42,540 nucleotides of DNA from Desulfovibrio desulfuricans (GCF_024460775.1 NZ_JANFYZ010000019.1:1-42540), one strand, 5' to 3'; positions 8,529 through 17,370 are shown, numbered from the stretch's first letter. Numbers and translations are program-made. Notes: a model not told the origin generated them from the sequence alone.

Positions 8529-8933
8529 ATGCCGCTTTCAGATCATTTGGAACTTATGCAGCGCCTCTGTGCCAAAGCAGGACAGGATCATGAGTGCCCC
8601 TTTGAAAAACACTTTCGTTCAGGCATTATGTCACTCAAGGAATTCAGCACGGACTATGATGCCATAGTTGACGAGCACAACCCCTTTTATCAGGAATTTA
8701 CAAAATACCTGAAGCAGGATGCCCTGGAGACTGACGATCTGTTTTCGCTCTTTGAATGTCTGGTGATCTTTATCCGCATGCGCCAGATGGCACGTTCCGG
8801 CCTTGAGCTCAGCCTCAGGGAACAGAGCGTGCTGGACTATTTTGAATCATGCGGTGAGTGGGCGTCACGTGACGATACGCTCGTAAGCAACTGGTACTGG
8901 AAGCAACTTCCAGGTAAGCAGCGCAACCATTAG
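8529..8933 (+). CDS. Hypothetical cytosolic protein (134 aa)
   Basis: Family not recognised. The ATG at 8529 is chosen for its AGGAGA seven bases upstream; an upstream in-frame ATG at 8472 lacks one. The protein is acidic and mostly helical, with Leu/Phe/Met-rich segments such as LFSLFECLVIFIRMRQM (about 74-90). It has a few cysteines (12, 22, 80, 109) without a metal-binding spacing, and no signal peptide. It stands alone between two terminators. Confidence 0.7.
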   Translation: MPLSDHLELMQRLCAKAGQDHECPFEKHFRSGIMSLKEFSTDYDAIVDEHNPFYQEFTKYLKQDALETDDLFSLFECLVIFIRMRQMARSGLELSLREQSVLDYFESCGEWASRDDTLVSNWYWKQLPGKQRNH

Positions 8934-9002
8934 CGAAACAGCTCTCCGCAACGTGTCGCCAGATAATTCCAATCCACCAAACCGCCAGCCATATCCATGC
9001 GC

Positions 9003-9034
9003 AAAGGCCGCCCAGCATTGCTGAGCGGCCTTTT
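9003..9034. terminator. Bidirectional terminator between the 134-aa gene and lactate permease
   Basis: GGCCGC-C-CAGC pairs with GCTG-A-GCGGCC (one C/A mismatch) around a short loop. AAA lies before the stem and TTTT after it, so it can serve both converging genes, including the end of the lactate operon. Confidence 0.75.
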
Positions 9035-9067
9035 CAACATATGTGCTACGGCTATGCCGCCAGCATT

Positions 9068-10756
9068 CTAGAACACGCCAGGATTAAGCATCACCAGCAC
9101 GGTGCAGATAATGCCCACGATGGTGCCGTAGAGCATGAAGGGCCAGAACGTGCGGCGCAGGACCTCGCCTTCTCGGCCCGACAGGCCCACAACCGCGCAG
9201 GCAGCCACGATATTGTGCACGCAGACCATGTTGCCCATGGCGCCGCCAACGGCCTGAGCCGCAACGATGATCTGACGGGGCAGGTGCAGGGCCTGAGCCA
9301 TGTTCCACTGGAATTCAGCAAACATAAGGTCAGAAACCGTGTTGGAGCCAGTGATAAAGGCACCAAGACCACCCACAAAGGCAGCCAGAACAGGCCACAC
9401 CGAACCAGCCACAGCGGCCACTGCCTGAGCCAGAGCCAAAGGCATGGAGGGCACATCAATGGGGTTTGTCGCAGAACCACGGAAGATGGACACCAGCGCC
9501 ACGGCAAAGATCAGGGCAATGGTGGGGGACTTCATCTTGCGCAGGCTTTCGCCCCAGGCTCGGGAAACCGCGGCCTTGGGCATCTTGTGCAAGGTGATCG
9601 TCATGAGCGACACCACGATAAAGAACGTGCCGGGCAGATACAGATAATCAATGGAAGCGTTTACGCCCTTGAATCCCAGGATATCAACAAAGTTCAGCTT
9701 GAAACTCAGCAGCCAAGCCTTGAGCCCCAGCGAAGGAATGCGCGAAAGCACCAGCAGGATGCAGATCAGCACATAGGGCAACCATGCCTGGAGCTGGGTC
9801 ATGTGCGCACGGAATTCTGTCTTGGTGCTGGGGGGCACGGAGCCAGTCCAGCTTTTGTCCCATTCTGTATGCGGGGCAAATTCCCACACCGTCTTGGGAA
9901 CGCAAAATCCCTTTTTGGTACCCCACACCACAACGCCGAGACCAAGCAGGCCAGCAAGCAGAGCGGGGAATTCAGGGCCAAGCAACCACGCGCAAGCAAG
10001 GTACGGCACAAGGAAGCAAACACCCGCAAAAACGCAGTACTTCCAGGCGGCAAAGCCAACAGACCAGGACTTTTCCTTGCCAAAAAAGCGGGTCATGAAG
10101 CCCAGCATGAAAATGGTCAGGATAATTGCCATGGGGGCATGCATAAAGGTCGCCCACTGGCCTACAGCCGCACCAAACCCGTCATAATTCTGGAAGGGCA
10201 AATTGGGGTTGGCGGCAACGGATTCCGCCACAAGATTTTTAAGAAAGCTGAAACCAACGATAACAGGCGTGCCCACTGCCCCAAAGGTAACTGGCACGGA
10301 GTTGAACACCAGGCAGACCACGGCTGCGGCCATGGCCGGAAAGCCCAGAGCAAGCAGCAGGGGCGCGGCAAGAGCGGCAGGAGTGCCAAAGCCGGCAGCG
10401 CCTTCAATAAAGGCTCCAAACATGAAGCCAATAATGATGGCTTGCAGACGGCGGTCACGGCTGACGCCCTGCATGCCGCACTGGATGGTTTCCATGCCGC
10501 CGCTTTCTTCAAGAGTATAAAGAATAAGAATTGCGCCAAAAACAATAATCAGAACGCCAATGGCAACGACAACGCCCTGGAGCGACAGAGCAAGCAGATA
10601 GGAGGGAGATAGCTTCCAACCCACAAGTCCGCAGATGACGCAGACCAGCCAGGCCAGAGGCATGGCTCGGGTCGCTGGCCACCGCAGGCCAACCATAAAA
10701 ATGAGTGCAACAAGGATGGGGATAATAGCTAAAAGGGCCAACATTCCAATAGACAT
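9068..10756 (-). CDS. lctP: L-lactate permease (LctP/LldP family)
   Basis: Inner-membrane lactate/proton symporter, 562 aa, with about 12-14 hydrophobic helices. Family motifs are visible: [37 protein letters not shown], and near the C-terminus [12 protein letters not shown] and [18 protein letters not shown]. The start is the ATG at 10756, where GCGGAGG lies seven bases upstream; the longer frame upstream has no ribosome site. It is the last gene of the lactate cluster, separated from lldH by a structured 265-bp spacer. It supplies lactate for the dehydrogenases encoded upstream. Confidence 0.95.
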   Translation of the reverse strand: MSIGMLALLAIIPILVALIFMVGLRWPATRAMPLAWLVCVICGLVGWKLSPSYLLALSLQGVVVAIGVLIIVFGAILILYTLEESGGMETIQCGMQGVSRDRRLQAIIIGFMFGAFIEGAAGFGTPAALAAPLLLALGFPAMAAAVVCLVFNSVPVTFGAVGTPVIVGFSFLKNLVAESVAANPNLPFQNYDGFGAAVGQWATFMHAPMAIILTIFMLGFMTRFFGKEKSWSVGFAAWKYCVFAGVCFLVPYLACAWLLGPEFPALLAGLLGLGVVVWGTKKGFCVPKTVWEFAPHTEWDKSWTGSVPPSTKTEFRAHMTQLQAWLPYVLICILLVLSRIPSLGLKAWLLSFKLNFVDILGFKGVNASIDYLYLPGTFFIVVSLMTITLHKMPKAAVSRAWGESLRKMKSPTIALIFAVALVSIFRGSATNPIDVPSMPLALAQAVAAVAGSVWPVLAAFVGGLGAFITGSNTVSDLMFAEFQWNMAQALHLPRQIIVAAQAVGGAMGNMVCVHNIVAACAVVGLSGREGEVLRRTFWPFMLYGTIVGIICTVLVMLNPGVF

Positions 10757-10921
10757 AATGCCTCCGCATTTGTGAAGCAGTGAGATGCTCCCATTCTCAG
10801 CACACACTGCCCAGTTTTACACCTCGCCGCCTGGCAGGATGATGTTAACGCAATGCTGCCGCATTGCTTTACGGGGTTTCAGCCAGAGTTTTTCCGTCCC
10901 CAAGCGCAAGGGGACAGACCA

Positions 10922-10956
10922 GGTTTCGGCCCTCCCCACAGTGGAGAGCCGAAACC
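10922..10956 (-). other. Strong hairpin in the lldH-lctP spacer
   Basis: GGTTTCGGC pairs perfectly with GCCGAAACC (9 bp), with an inner CTCC/GGAG pairing. No T-run follows on the minus strand, so it is more likely an mRNA processing or stability element than a terminator. Confidence 0.6.
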
Positions 10957-10967
10957 ATCCCTCAACT

Positions 10968-11007
10968 TTCCTGCGGATGAAGAGCCTCAGCTCTCCACCC
11001 GCAGGAA
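10968..11007 (-). other. Second hairpin just after lldH
   Basis: TTCCTGCGG pairs with CCGCAGGAA (9 bp), and a nested AGAGC/GCTCT stem closes on a CTCA loop. It begins 14 bases past the lldH stop and has no T-run on the transcribed side. A third, small hairpin (GCAATG/CATTGC) lies near 10851-10868. The 265-bp spacer contains no gene. Confidence 0.6.
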
Positions 11008-11021
11008 GATGTTTCGTTGGA

Positions 11022-13172
11022 TTATTTTTTCAGATTTTCAGCCAGAAGTTCGGCAATATGATCGACCTTTATCTTGAGGCCCTGCTTTTCAGCACCGCCA
11101 CGGATCTGCATGACGCAGCCGGGGCAGTCCACCACCAGGCGGTCAGCGCCGGTGGCCTTCATATTGGCGATCTTCTTGTCCAGCAGCTGGGCCGAGATTT
11201 CGGGGAACTTCACAGAGTAGCTGCCGCCAAAGCCGCAGCACACTTCTTCTTCCTCGCAAGGCACGTATTCAGCCGCATCGCCAATGAGATCGCGGGGGGC
11301 CTTTTTGACGCCCAGGCCGCGGCACAGGTGGCACGAGGCATGGTAGGTGACCTTCTGCGCGGACTTGTTGAAGTCCTCGGCCTTGAGGCCCAGCACGTCA
11401 TGTACGAAGGAGCTGAAGTCGATGATCTTGGCCGCAAAGGCCTGAGCTTCCACCGTGGAGAAATCCTGATCCAGGATTTCAGGGTAGTGGTGCTTGAGGT
11501 GACCGGCGCAGCTGGCGCACAGCGTGATGATGTAGTCGTAGTTGCCGCCACGGAAGGCCGCAATATTCTGCTTGGCCACGTCCATGGAGGTTTTGCGCTG
11601 GCCCATCATTTCGAGGGGCAGGCCGCAGCATGACTGTTCCATGGGAAAGTCCACGGCCACGTTTTTGGCGGCCAGAATCTTCACGCAGGCTTCCAGTTCT
11701 TCGGGGTAGATGAAGTCCTGGGCGCAACCGCTGAAGATGGCCACGCGGAAGGTGGGGTTCTGCACCTTGGGGGCCAGTTCGGGCCAACGGTCGCGGAAGG
11801 ACTTGTTGGCAATGGCGGGCAGAGCCTTGAAGTTGTGCTTGCCAAGGAAGACGGCAGGCAGATGGCGCTGGAACTGCGCCCCGCGTGTGAAGGGCTTCTG
11901 GGCGAAGCTGGCGAACTTGAGCAGCTTGTGGAACAGCTTGCGGTTCTTCATCACAGCGGAAAGCAGGTTGGCTTCAATGGGCGCGCCCTGTTCCACGTTG
12001 AGGCGCGAGCGCACTTCGCGGATAAGACGCGGCAGGTCGATGCCGCCAGCGCACACATTGGCGCACGATTCGCAGCCCATGCAGTTCTGGCTGAGAATAC
12101 GGGCGCGATCCTTGCCGTGGAAGAAGTAGGTAAGGATCAGGCCGATGGCGCCAATGTAGATGTAGCCCATCTTGTGGCCGCCCACGAGGCGGTACACGGG
12201 GCAGACGTTGGCGCAAGCGCCGCAGCGCACGCAGCGGAACACCTGCGAGAAGAGGGGATCCTTGGCGATTTCGGTACGGCCGTTATCAAGAAAGATAACG
12301 TGCAGAATCTTTTTGTCGTCGGCATTGGCTGCGCAGGGGCCTGCGCCGCACATCCAGGTAACATAGGAGGTAAGGCGCTGGGCGGTGGCGTTGCGGGGCA
12401 GCACCTGAAGGGCCACCAGGGCATCGTCCAGCTTGGCAACGAGCTTGTCCAGACCGGCAATGGCAACATGCACACGCGGCAGGGTCGTAACCATGCGGGC
12501 GTTGCCTTCGTTGGTCACGGTAGAGATCGCGCCGTTTTCGGCCACGGCAAAGTTACAGCCGCTCACGCCCATATCGGCGGCGATGAACTTGCGGCGCAAC
12601 TGCACGCGGGCCACCTTGACCAGACGCTGCACGTCAGAATCCTGCTTGACGCCGGTGGCCTTGGTGAAGTCGTCCGCCACCTGATAACGCGAAAGGTGGA
12701 TGGCGGGCATAACCATGTGCGAAGGACCTTCGTGGCGCAGCTGGATGATCCATTCGCCAAGGTCGGTTTCGTCCACGATCAGGCCGTTGCCTTCCAGCGC
12801 GGTGTTCAGGCCGATTTCTTCGGCGGTCATGGACTTGGACTTGACCACCTTCTTCACTTTGTTTTCTTTGGCGATGCGAACGATCATGTCGTTGGCTTCG
12901 GCAGCGGTGGCGGCACGGTGCACGTGCACGCCGCGCTTTTCAGCTTCGGCCTTGAACTGAGCGTACAGTTCGTCCATGTGCTGACAGGCGTAGTCCTTGG
13001 CGTCGGCGATCTGCTTGATCAGCGCTTTCTCGTCCACTTCCTTGAACACGGCTTCGCGGTTGGCGCGGTAGGCCACGGCAAAGGTATCAAGGGTGCGACG
13101 CAGAAATTCGTCGTTCAGGGCTTCGTCCAGTTCCTTATGATATCCCGATGAGCTCTTGAGGGCGTCATGCAT
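11022..13172 (-). CDS. lldH: LldH: L-lactate dehydrogenase Fe-S subunit, LutB-LutA fusion
   Basis: 716 aa. The N-terminal LUD domain (about 60-300) is as in LutB. Two [4Fe-4S] motifs follow, C314/C317/C320/C324 and C364/C367/C370/C374. The C-terminal half from about 470 has two CCG domains as in LutA (SGCAQD, SCCGLPL, CASCAGHLKHHYPE, HASCHLCRGLG, CCGFGG, CPGCVMQI). In many bacteria LutA and LutB are separate; the single-chain form is known from Desulfovibrio. With LldG it oxidises L-lactate to pyruvate, passing electrons towards the membrane pool. GGAGG lies eight bases before the ATG, inside the last codons of lldG (3-bp gap), so the two are translationally linked. Confidence 0.92.
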   Translation of the reverse strand: MHDALKSSSGYHKELDEALNDEFLRRTLDTFAVAYRANREAVFKEVDEKALIKQIADAKDYACQHMDELYAQFKAEAEKRGVHVHRAATAAEANDMIVRIAKENKVKKVVKSKSMTAEEIGLNTALEGNGLIVDETDLGEWIIQLRHEGPSHMVMPAIHLSRYQVADDFTKATGVKQDSDVQRLVKVARVQLRRKFIAADMGVSGCNFAVAENGAISTVTNEGNARMVTTLPRVHVAIAGLDKLVAKLDDALVALQVLPRNATAQRLTSYVTWMCGAGPCAANADDKKILHVIFLDNGRTEIAKDPLFSQVFRCVRCGACANVCPVYRLVGGHKMGYIYIGAIGLILTYFFHGKDRARILSQNCMGCESCANVCAGGIDLPRLIREVRSRLNVEQGAPIEANLLSAVMKNRKLFHKLLKFASFAQKPFTRGAQFQRHLPAVFLGKHNFKALPAIANKSFRDRWPELAPKVQNPTFRVAIFSGCAQDFIYPEELEACVKILAAKNVAVDFPMEQSCCGLPLEMMGQRKTSMDVAKQNIAAFRGGNYDYIITLCASCAGHLKHHYPEILDQDFSTVEAQAFAAKIIDFSSFVHDVLGLKAEDFNKSAQKVTYHASCHLCRGLGVKKAPRDLIGDAAEYVPCEEEEVCCGFGGSYSVKFPEISAQLLDKKIANMKATGADRLVVDCPGCVMQIRGGAEKQGLKIKVDHIAELLAENLKK

Positions 13173-13175
13173 GGG

Positions 13176-13802
13176 TTAGTCCTCCAGCAGAATGATATGC
13201 AGTTCCAGCGGCCCATGCACGCCCACGGCAGCCACGCGCTCAATGTCGGCGGTACGGCTGGGGCCAGTCACCAGTGTGGTGTACGTGGCAGTACCTTCGT
13301 TCATGCGCTCGCGCAGCAACTGGGCTATGGAGGGCAGATCGGGGTAGATGGTGGACTTGCGCAGCATCAGCACGGAAACTTCCGAGATCATGCCCGTAAG
13401 GCGCACGTCTTCGTTGTCGGTATTGAGCAGGCAGGTGCCGCTGGCGGCAACGCCAAGTTCGGCAGTGGAGACGCCCACGTCAATACCGGCAAGATAGTTG
13501 CGCAGCCCTTCGCGGATGCACAAAAAACCTTTTTCTTCACAGGCAGCTGCCAGCGCGGCAAAATCGGCGTCGCCAAGCTGCGGCGCTGCCACCACACGTT
13601 GTACGCGCGTGGGAACCTTATTGGGGCCAAGGGGGCCTTGTTCCGTGCCGGGTTCGTCAGCCAAAAGCTCTGCGGGAGCCTTGTTGGCGCAAACGTCCAC
13701 AACATACTGCAAGGCGGCTGCCATGTTGGGCACTTCCTGCACTACGGCGTTAACAGCCGCAGCCTTGGCGGAAAAGGCTTCTACCAATTCCTGATGTGTC
13801 AT
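13176..13802 (-). CDS. lldG: LldG: LUD-domain subunit of L-lactate dehydrogenase (LutC-like)
   Basis: 208 aa, a single LUD domain (LutC/YkgG family), with family segments such as GVSTAELGVAASGTCLL, RKSTIYPDLPSIAQLL and the C-terminal GVHGPLELHIILLE. The start is the ATG at 13802, with AAGGAG six bases upstream; the frame further upstream has no ribosome site. It is the first gene of the lldGH pair and lies 246 bp after the Dld Fe-S gene, with a strong hairpin in that spacer. LUD subunits carry no cofactor motif of their own and act in complex with the Fe-S partner. Confidence 0.9.
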   Translation of the reverse strand: MTHQELVEAFSAKAAAVNAVVQEVPNMAAALQYVVDVCANKAPAELLADEPGTEQGPLGPNKVPTRVQRVVAAPQLGDADFAALAAACEEKGFLCIREGLRNYLAGIDVGVSTAELGVAASGTCLLNTDNEDVRLTGMISEVSVLMLRKSTIYPDLPSIAQLLRERMNEGTATYTTLVTGPSRTADIERVAAVGVHGPLELHIILLED

Positions 13803-14009
13803 AAACAACTCCTTTTTCAAAACACGCCGGGTTCTTGAACCATGCAGCTTCGCCGCGAAAAATAGTGTGCAGAGGGCCGGATTCACCCGCTGCCATTGTT
13901 TGCGCTCATATTCCTGCGAACGGCGTAACACGCCCATAGCTTCCGAAACAAACCCCCACGGCTCTTCTTCAGATGGGCATTCTGGCAGAATAACCGCCGG
14001 GTTGATAAA

Positions 14010-14040
14010 CGCGGCGGAGGAACCACAGTCCCCCGCCGCG
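14010..14040 (-). other. Hairpin following the Dld Fe-S gene
   Basis: CGCGGCGG pairs with CCGCCGCG (8 bp, 15-base loop), starting about 8 bp past the stop of the Fe-S gene. On the transcribed strand it is followed by only TTTAT, so it is at best a leaky terminator. It could tune expression of lldGH relative to the dld genes. The rest of the 246-bp spacer shows no gene. Confidence 0.55.
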
Positions 14041-14048
14041 CTCGCATG

Positions 14049-15344
14049 TTACTTCAGGCTTTCAGCGTACAACTCCACTGTGTGCTTGACGCGCACGGAG
14101 TCATGGTTGTGCGAAAGCACGTCCTCAAGCTGCATCATGCAGGCAGGGCAACCGGCGGCCACAATCTTGGCTCCGGAAGCTACCACATTGTTGCGCTTGC
14201 GCTGGCCGATCTTGCGCGAATAATCGTAGTGGAAGAGGTTGAACGATCCGCCGCAGCCGCAGCAGCGGTCAGCTTCGGCCATTTCCGTGATCTTGTAGGC
14301 CGGGTTGGCCGCAACAACGGAACGGGGCTGGCTGACAACGCCAAGCGACTTCTTGAGGTGGCAAGAATCGTGGTAGGTCACGCTGACGGCGTTTTCCTGA
14401 GCCTGCTCGGCGGGCTGCACCTTGAGCACATCCACCAGGAAGGCATTGATGTCCATGGCCTTGGCGGCCAGTTCTTCAATCTTGCGTTTTTCGGCAGAAC
14501 CCAGACGGTGCGCGTAGCGGGGCCACAGTTCCTTGACCGTGGAGGTGCAGGAACCGCAGGGGCTGAGAATATAGTCGAAGTCGCCGTTTTTGAGGGCTTC
14601 CACGTTCACGCGCATCTGCTCCACCATGCCCTTGGCATCACCGGACGAAAGCGCCGGAATGCCACAGCAGGTGAGATTTTTGGGCATGAACACGGCCACG
14701 TTGTGATAACGCAGCACCTTCAGGCAGGCTTCTGCCATATCGGTGTACATTTTGTCGCCCACGCAGCCGGGGAAGAACGCCACCTTGAGCCCGCCAGCGC
14801 GGCGGGGTTCGTCAAGCGCGCCGTAGCGGGCGTGCAGAGGTGTTTTTGCCAGGGGGTGGATGTGGCGGTCGCCCAGCATGAAGTTGAGCAGAGGCGCGCA
14901 CACGGTGCCCTGCGCGTCGTTGCTCGAGCCAAAGATAAGGCCCTGCATGGGCGCGCCAACGCGCATGGCGAAGTTGAAGAGGCCAGGCTTGGTCAGAAGC
15001 GAACGGAAGATCATCTTCTTGACCGGGTGCAGGCCGATGAACTCGTTTACGATTTCACGGGCTTCCATGAAGACGTCCATAATCTGGACGCCGGGCGGGC
15101 AGGACGCCTGGCAGGAACCGCACAAAAGGCAGCGGCCCAGTTTTTCGGCCACAGCCGCAGGGTCCTGAATCATCTCATGGGCCAGGTTGTCAATAAGGGC
15201 CAGCTTGCCGCGAGCCACGTCGGCTTCCATACCGGTGGCGCCGAACATGGGGCACACGGCCTGGCACATGCCGCATTTCATGCAGGCAGTGATCCTGTCG
15301 TCCAGGGCCATAAGGCGCTGGGCCAGTTCGTGCATAGTACTCAT
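14049..15344 (-). CDS. Fe-S subunit of D-lactate (glycolate-type) dehydrogenase, GlcF-like
   Basis: 431 aa. Two N-terminal [4Fe-4S] motifs, C21/C24/C27/C31 and C72/C75/C78/C82, are followed by two CCG domains (FFPGCVGDK, LTCCGIPAL, PCGSCTSTVKE, YHDSCHLKKSLG, RCCGCGGSFN, GCPACMMQLE). It accepts electrons from the FAD subunit encoded just upstream. AGGAG lies seven bases before the ATG. The pairing of a GlcD-like and a GlcF-like gene beside lactate permease is the basis for calling it lactate rather than glycolate oxidation. Confidence 0.9.
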   Translation of the reverse strand: MSTMHELAQRLMALDDRITACMKCGMCQAVCPMFGATGMEADVARGKLALIDNLAHEMIQDPAAVAEKLGRCLLCGSCQASCPPGVQIMDVFMEAREIVNEFIGLHPVKKMIFRSLLTKPGLFNFAMRVGAPMQGLIFGSSNDAQGTVCAPLLNFMLGDRHIHPLAKTPLHARYGALDEPRRAGGLKVAFFPGCVGDKMYTDMAEACLKVLRYHNVAVFMPKNLTCCGIPALSSGDAKGMVEQMRVNVEALKNGDFDYILSPCGSCTSTVKELWPRYAHRLGSAEKRKIEELAAKAMDINAFLVDVLKVQPAEQAQENAVSVTYHDSCHLKKSLGVVSQPRSVVAANPAYKITEMAEADRCCGCGGSFNLFHYDYSRKIGQRKRNNVVASGAKIVAAGCPACMMQLEDVLSHNHDSVRVKHTVELYAESLK

Positions 15345-15406
15345 GAAACGCTCCTGGAGCGGTTGAATTTTTGCTCTTGCCCGGTAGCGCCCGCACTGGG
15401 CGGGCA

Positions 15407-15427
15407 GCCCCCGGAAAAGACGGGGGC
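15407..15427 (-). other. Hairpin between dld and its Fe-S partner gene
   Basis: GCCCCCG pairs with CGGGGGC across a seven-base loop. A second small stem, GCCCGC/GCGGGC, lies beside it (about 15388-15406). No T-run follows. The 120-bp spacer is otherwise empty. Confidence 0.5.
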
Positions 15428-15464
15428 CAAAAGACCCCGCCTCTGCAATGCCGGAGCGAACTGC

Positions 15465-16850
15465 CTAGATGCCCACCAGCTTGGTGGAGTTAAGCAGTCC
15501 CTTGGGGTCAAGAGCCCGGCGCAGCCGCTGCGAGAACAGAATGGTGCCGCGTGAGGTTTCCTTTTCCATCCACTTGGACTTGGCGGTGCCTATGCCGTGT
15601 TCGCCGGAGAGCGTACCCTTCAGCTTGATAGCCGTATCGAACATTTCGTCGATGGCTTCTTCCACGCGCTTGAATTCGTCGGCGTCGCGCTTGTCGCACA
15701 GGAAGGTGGGATGCAGGTTGCCGTCGCCAGCGTGACCAAAGGTGCCCACTTCAAGGCGGTACTTGGCCGCGATGTCGTTGACGGCCTTGACCATGGCGGG
15801 GATCTGCGAACGCGGCACGGTGGCGTCTTCAAGCACGGTGGTGGGCCGGGCGCGGGCCAGCACGGGCAGGGCCATGCGGCGGGCTTCCCACAGCTTGAAC
15901 TTTTCGGCGGCGTCCTTGGGCACGTGCACGGCAGTGGCGTGGTTGGCCTTCAGCACCTTTTCAACGGCTTCGGCATCGTCAGCAACCTGGGCAGGGTGGC
16001 CGTCCACTTCGATGAGCAGGATGGCGCCAGCCTCGCGCGGCAGACCAGCCTTGGTGAAGTCGTCCACGCGCACGATGGTGTTGTTGTCGAGGAATTCGAG
16101 AGTACAGGGCACAACGTGGGCGGCGATGATGCCCGCCACAGCGTCAGCGGCGTCCTGCACGTCAGAGAACACGGCCATCAGGGCCTTGGAGGCCTTGGGC
16201 GGCGGCACGAGCTTGAGGATGGCTTCAGAAATAACGCCCAGCGTGCCTTCAGACTGCACCATCATGCCGGCGAGGTTGTAACCGGTAACGCACTTGACCG
16301 TGCGCGAACCGGACTTGACCACTTCGCCCGTGGCGTCGAAAAATTCGATGCCCATGAGGTAATCCTTGGTAACGCCGTACTTGAGGCCGCGCAGGCCGCC
16401 AGCGTTTTCAGCAATGTTGCCCGCGAGGGTGGACACAGCCTGGGAACCCGGATCGGGGGGGTAAAAAAGATTTTTCTTGGCAACCGTAGCCGCAAATTCA
16501 GCAGTAATGACGCCCGGTTCCACCACAGCGTAGAGGTCGTCAGAATTGATTTCAATGATGCGGTTAAGGCCGGTGGTCAGAATGACCACAGTTTCGGACT
16601 TGTCCGGGATGGTGCCGCCGGAAAGGTTGGTTCCCGCGCCGCGCACGGTCATGGGGATACCATTGTCATACAGTTTTTTCACACACTGGCCGAGCTGTTC
16701 CTTGGTAGTGGGGCGCACCACCAAAGAAGGCATGACCGGCGGCAACACCGCAGAATCATACGAATAGCTCATGCGGTCGGCTTCGGAACTGAACACGTTT
16801 TCCTTGCCGATCATGTCTTCAAAATCCTTAATCAACGCCTGGCTTGCCAT
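15465..16850 (-). CDS. dld: D-lactate dehydrogenase, FAD subunit (GlcD/Dld family)
   Basis: 461 aa. The FAD-binding PCMH-type domain is at the N-terminus (VRGAGTNLSGG near 70-80, PPDPGSQAVSTLAGNIAENAG near 130-149). The FAD-oxidase C-terminal domain follows, with GTFGHAGDGNLHPTF and SGEHGIGTAK bearing the conserved catalytic and metal-binding residues. It oxidises D-lactate, or possibly another 2-hydroxy acid, to the keto acid and passes electrons to the Fe-S partner. AAGGAGG lies six bases before the ATG. It is the first gene of the operon, so the promoter motifs at 16937-17013 should drive the whole cluster. Confidence 0.9.
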   Translation of the reverse strand: MASQALIKDFEDMIGKENVFSSEADRMSYSYDSAVLPPVMPSLVVRPTTKEQLGQCVKKLYDNGIPMTVRGAGTNLSGGTIPDKSETVVILTTGLNRIIEINSDDLYAVVEPGVITAEFAATVAKKNLFYPPDPGSQAVSTLAGNIAENAGGLRGLKYGVTKDYLMGIEFFDATGEVVKSGSRTVKCVTGYNLAGMMVQSEGTLGVISEAILKLVPPPKASKALMAVFSDVQDAADAVAGIIAAHVVPCTLEFLDNNTIVRVDDFTKAGLPREAGAILLIEVDGHPAQVADDAEAVEKVLKANHATAVHVPKDAAEKFKLWEARRMALPVLARARPTTVLEDATVPRSQIPAMVKAVNDIAAKYRLEVGTFGHAGDGNLHPTFLCDKRDADEFKRVEEAIDEMFDTAIKLKGTLSGEHGIGTAKSKWMEKETSRGTILFSQRLRRALDPKGLLNSTKLVGI

Positions 16851-16936
16851 AAGGCCTCCTTAAAAGTCCGTCATGAACGTCTTTATGGTAAGGCACAGAC
16901 CTCGCGCCCCTTGCGCGGGCCTGACAGATTTGGATT

Positions 16937-17013
16937 CCCATACGGTTGTTTGAACAGCCGGTCAACTTTTTTACGAGAATGAAGACGTATAGCGTTGTTT
17001 GACAAGTTTGCAA
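16937..17013 (-). promoter_or_regulatory. Two tandem promoter/operator-like motifs upstream of the lactate operon
   Basis: Read leftwards, P1 has TTGCAA (17008-17013), a 16-bp spacer and TATACG (16986-16991). P2 has TTGACC (16960-16965), a 17-bp spacer and TATGGG (16937-16942). Each spacer contains TCAAACAAC, followed two bases later by TAT, 49 bp apart. In P1 this forms TTGTCAAACAA (16995-17005), which fits the TNGTnnnACNA dyad typical of FadR-type GntR regulators (LldR/LutR class). No -24/-12 sigma-54 site with correct spacing was found here. The rest of 16851-17443 has no gene. Confidence 0.45.
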
Positions 17014-17345
17014 AGGGCACAAGCCAAAAAACTTTGGTATCACAGTCTGACATTATCGCCAAAAGTTTCCCCACTGTCGTTGCACCGATACCTGGGCAAT
17101 GCGATATGCATCATTGCAATTCAAATCGTTTTAAACAGTTAAGCATTATGCGCGATATTGTGAAGACGCAGTGCCCACAATGTTCCCAACACTCTGGCTG
17201 GAAGGAACACATAAAAAAAATTCTGCGGCTGCCATGAAAAAATATTCCATGTCCAGCAACGGCATCGCAAAATGCGACCAGTGAGAAAATGTGAAAAAGA
17301 TGGCCCAGACAGGCGGGAATGCCGGAATCAGGAGCTTGTGAGGAT

Positions 17346-17370
17346 GTGGCGGCGCAGCGCGCGCCGCCAC
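17346..17370. repeat. Perfect 10-bp stem hairpin
   Basis: GTGGCGGCGC and GCGCCGCCAC are separated by five bases. On the plus strand it is followed by seven A, so the T-run precedes the stem on the minus strand. It is therefore not a normal terminator in either direction. It lies about 75 bp past the b561-like gene. A second palindrome, CTGCCGT/ACGGCAG (about 17393-17408), lies between them and may be that gene's 3' structure. Confidence 0.5.

Noticed and set aside
9041..10612. 523-codon plus-strand frame opposite lactate permease
   Set aside because: His/Gln/Asn-rich translation with no domains, fully antisense to a clear transporter gene.
11835..16982. Long plus-strand frames (for example 11835-13151, 14046-15554, 15597-16982) opposite the lactate genes
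   Set aside because: Same GC-bias artefact; the minus-strand proteins carry all the cysteine and cofactor motifs.
16851..17110. Sigma-54 promoter for the lactate operon
   Set aside because: The best candidate (TGGC ... TTTGCA on the minus strand near 17010-17028) has GG and GC elements two bases too far apart.
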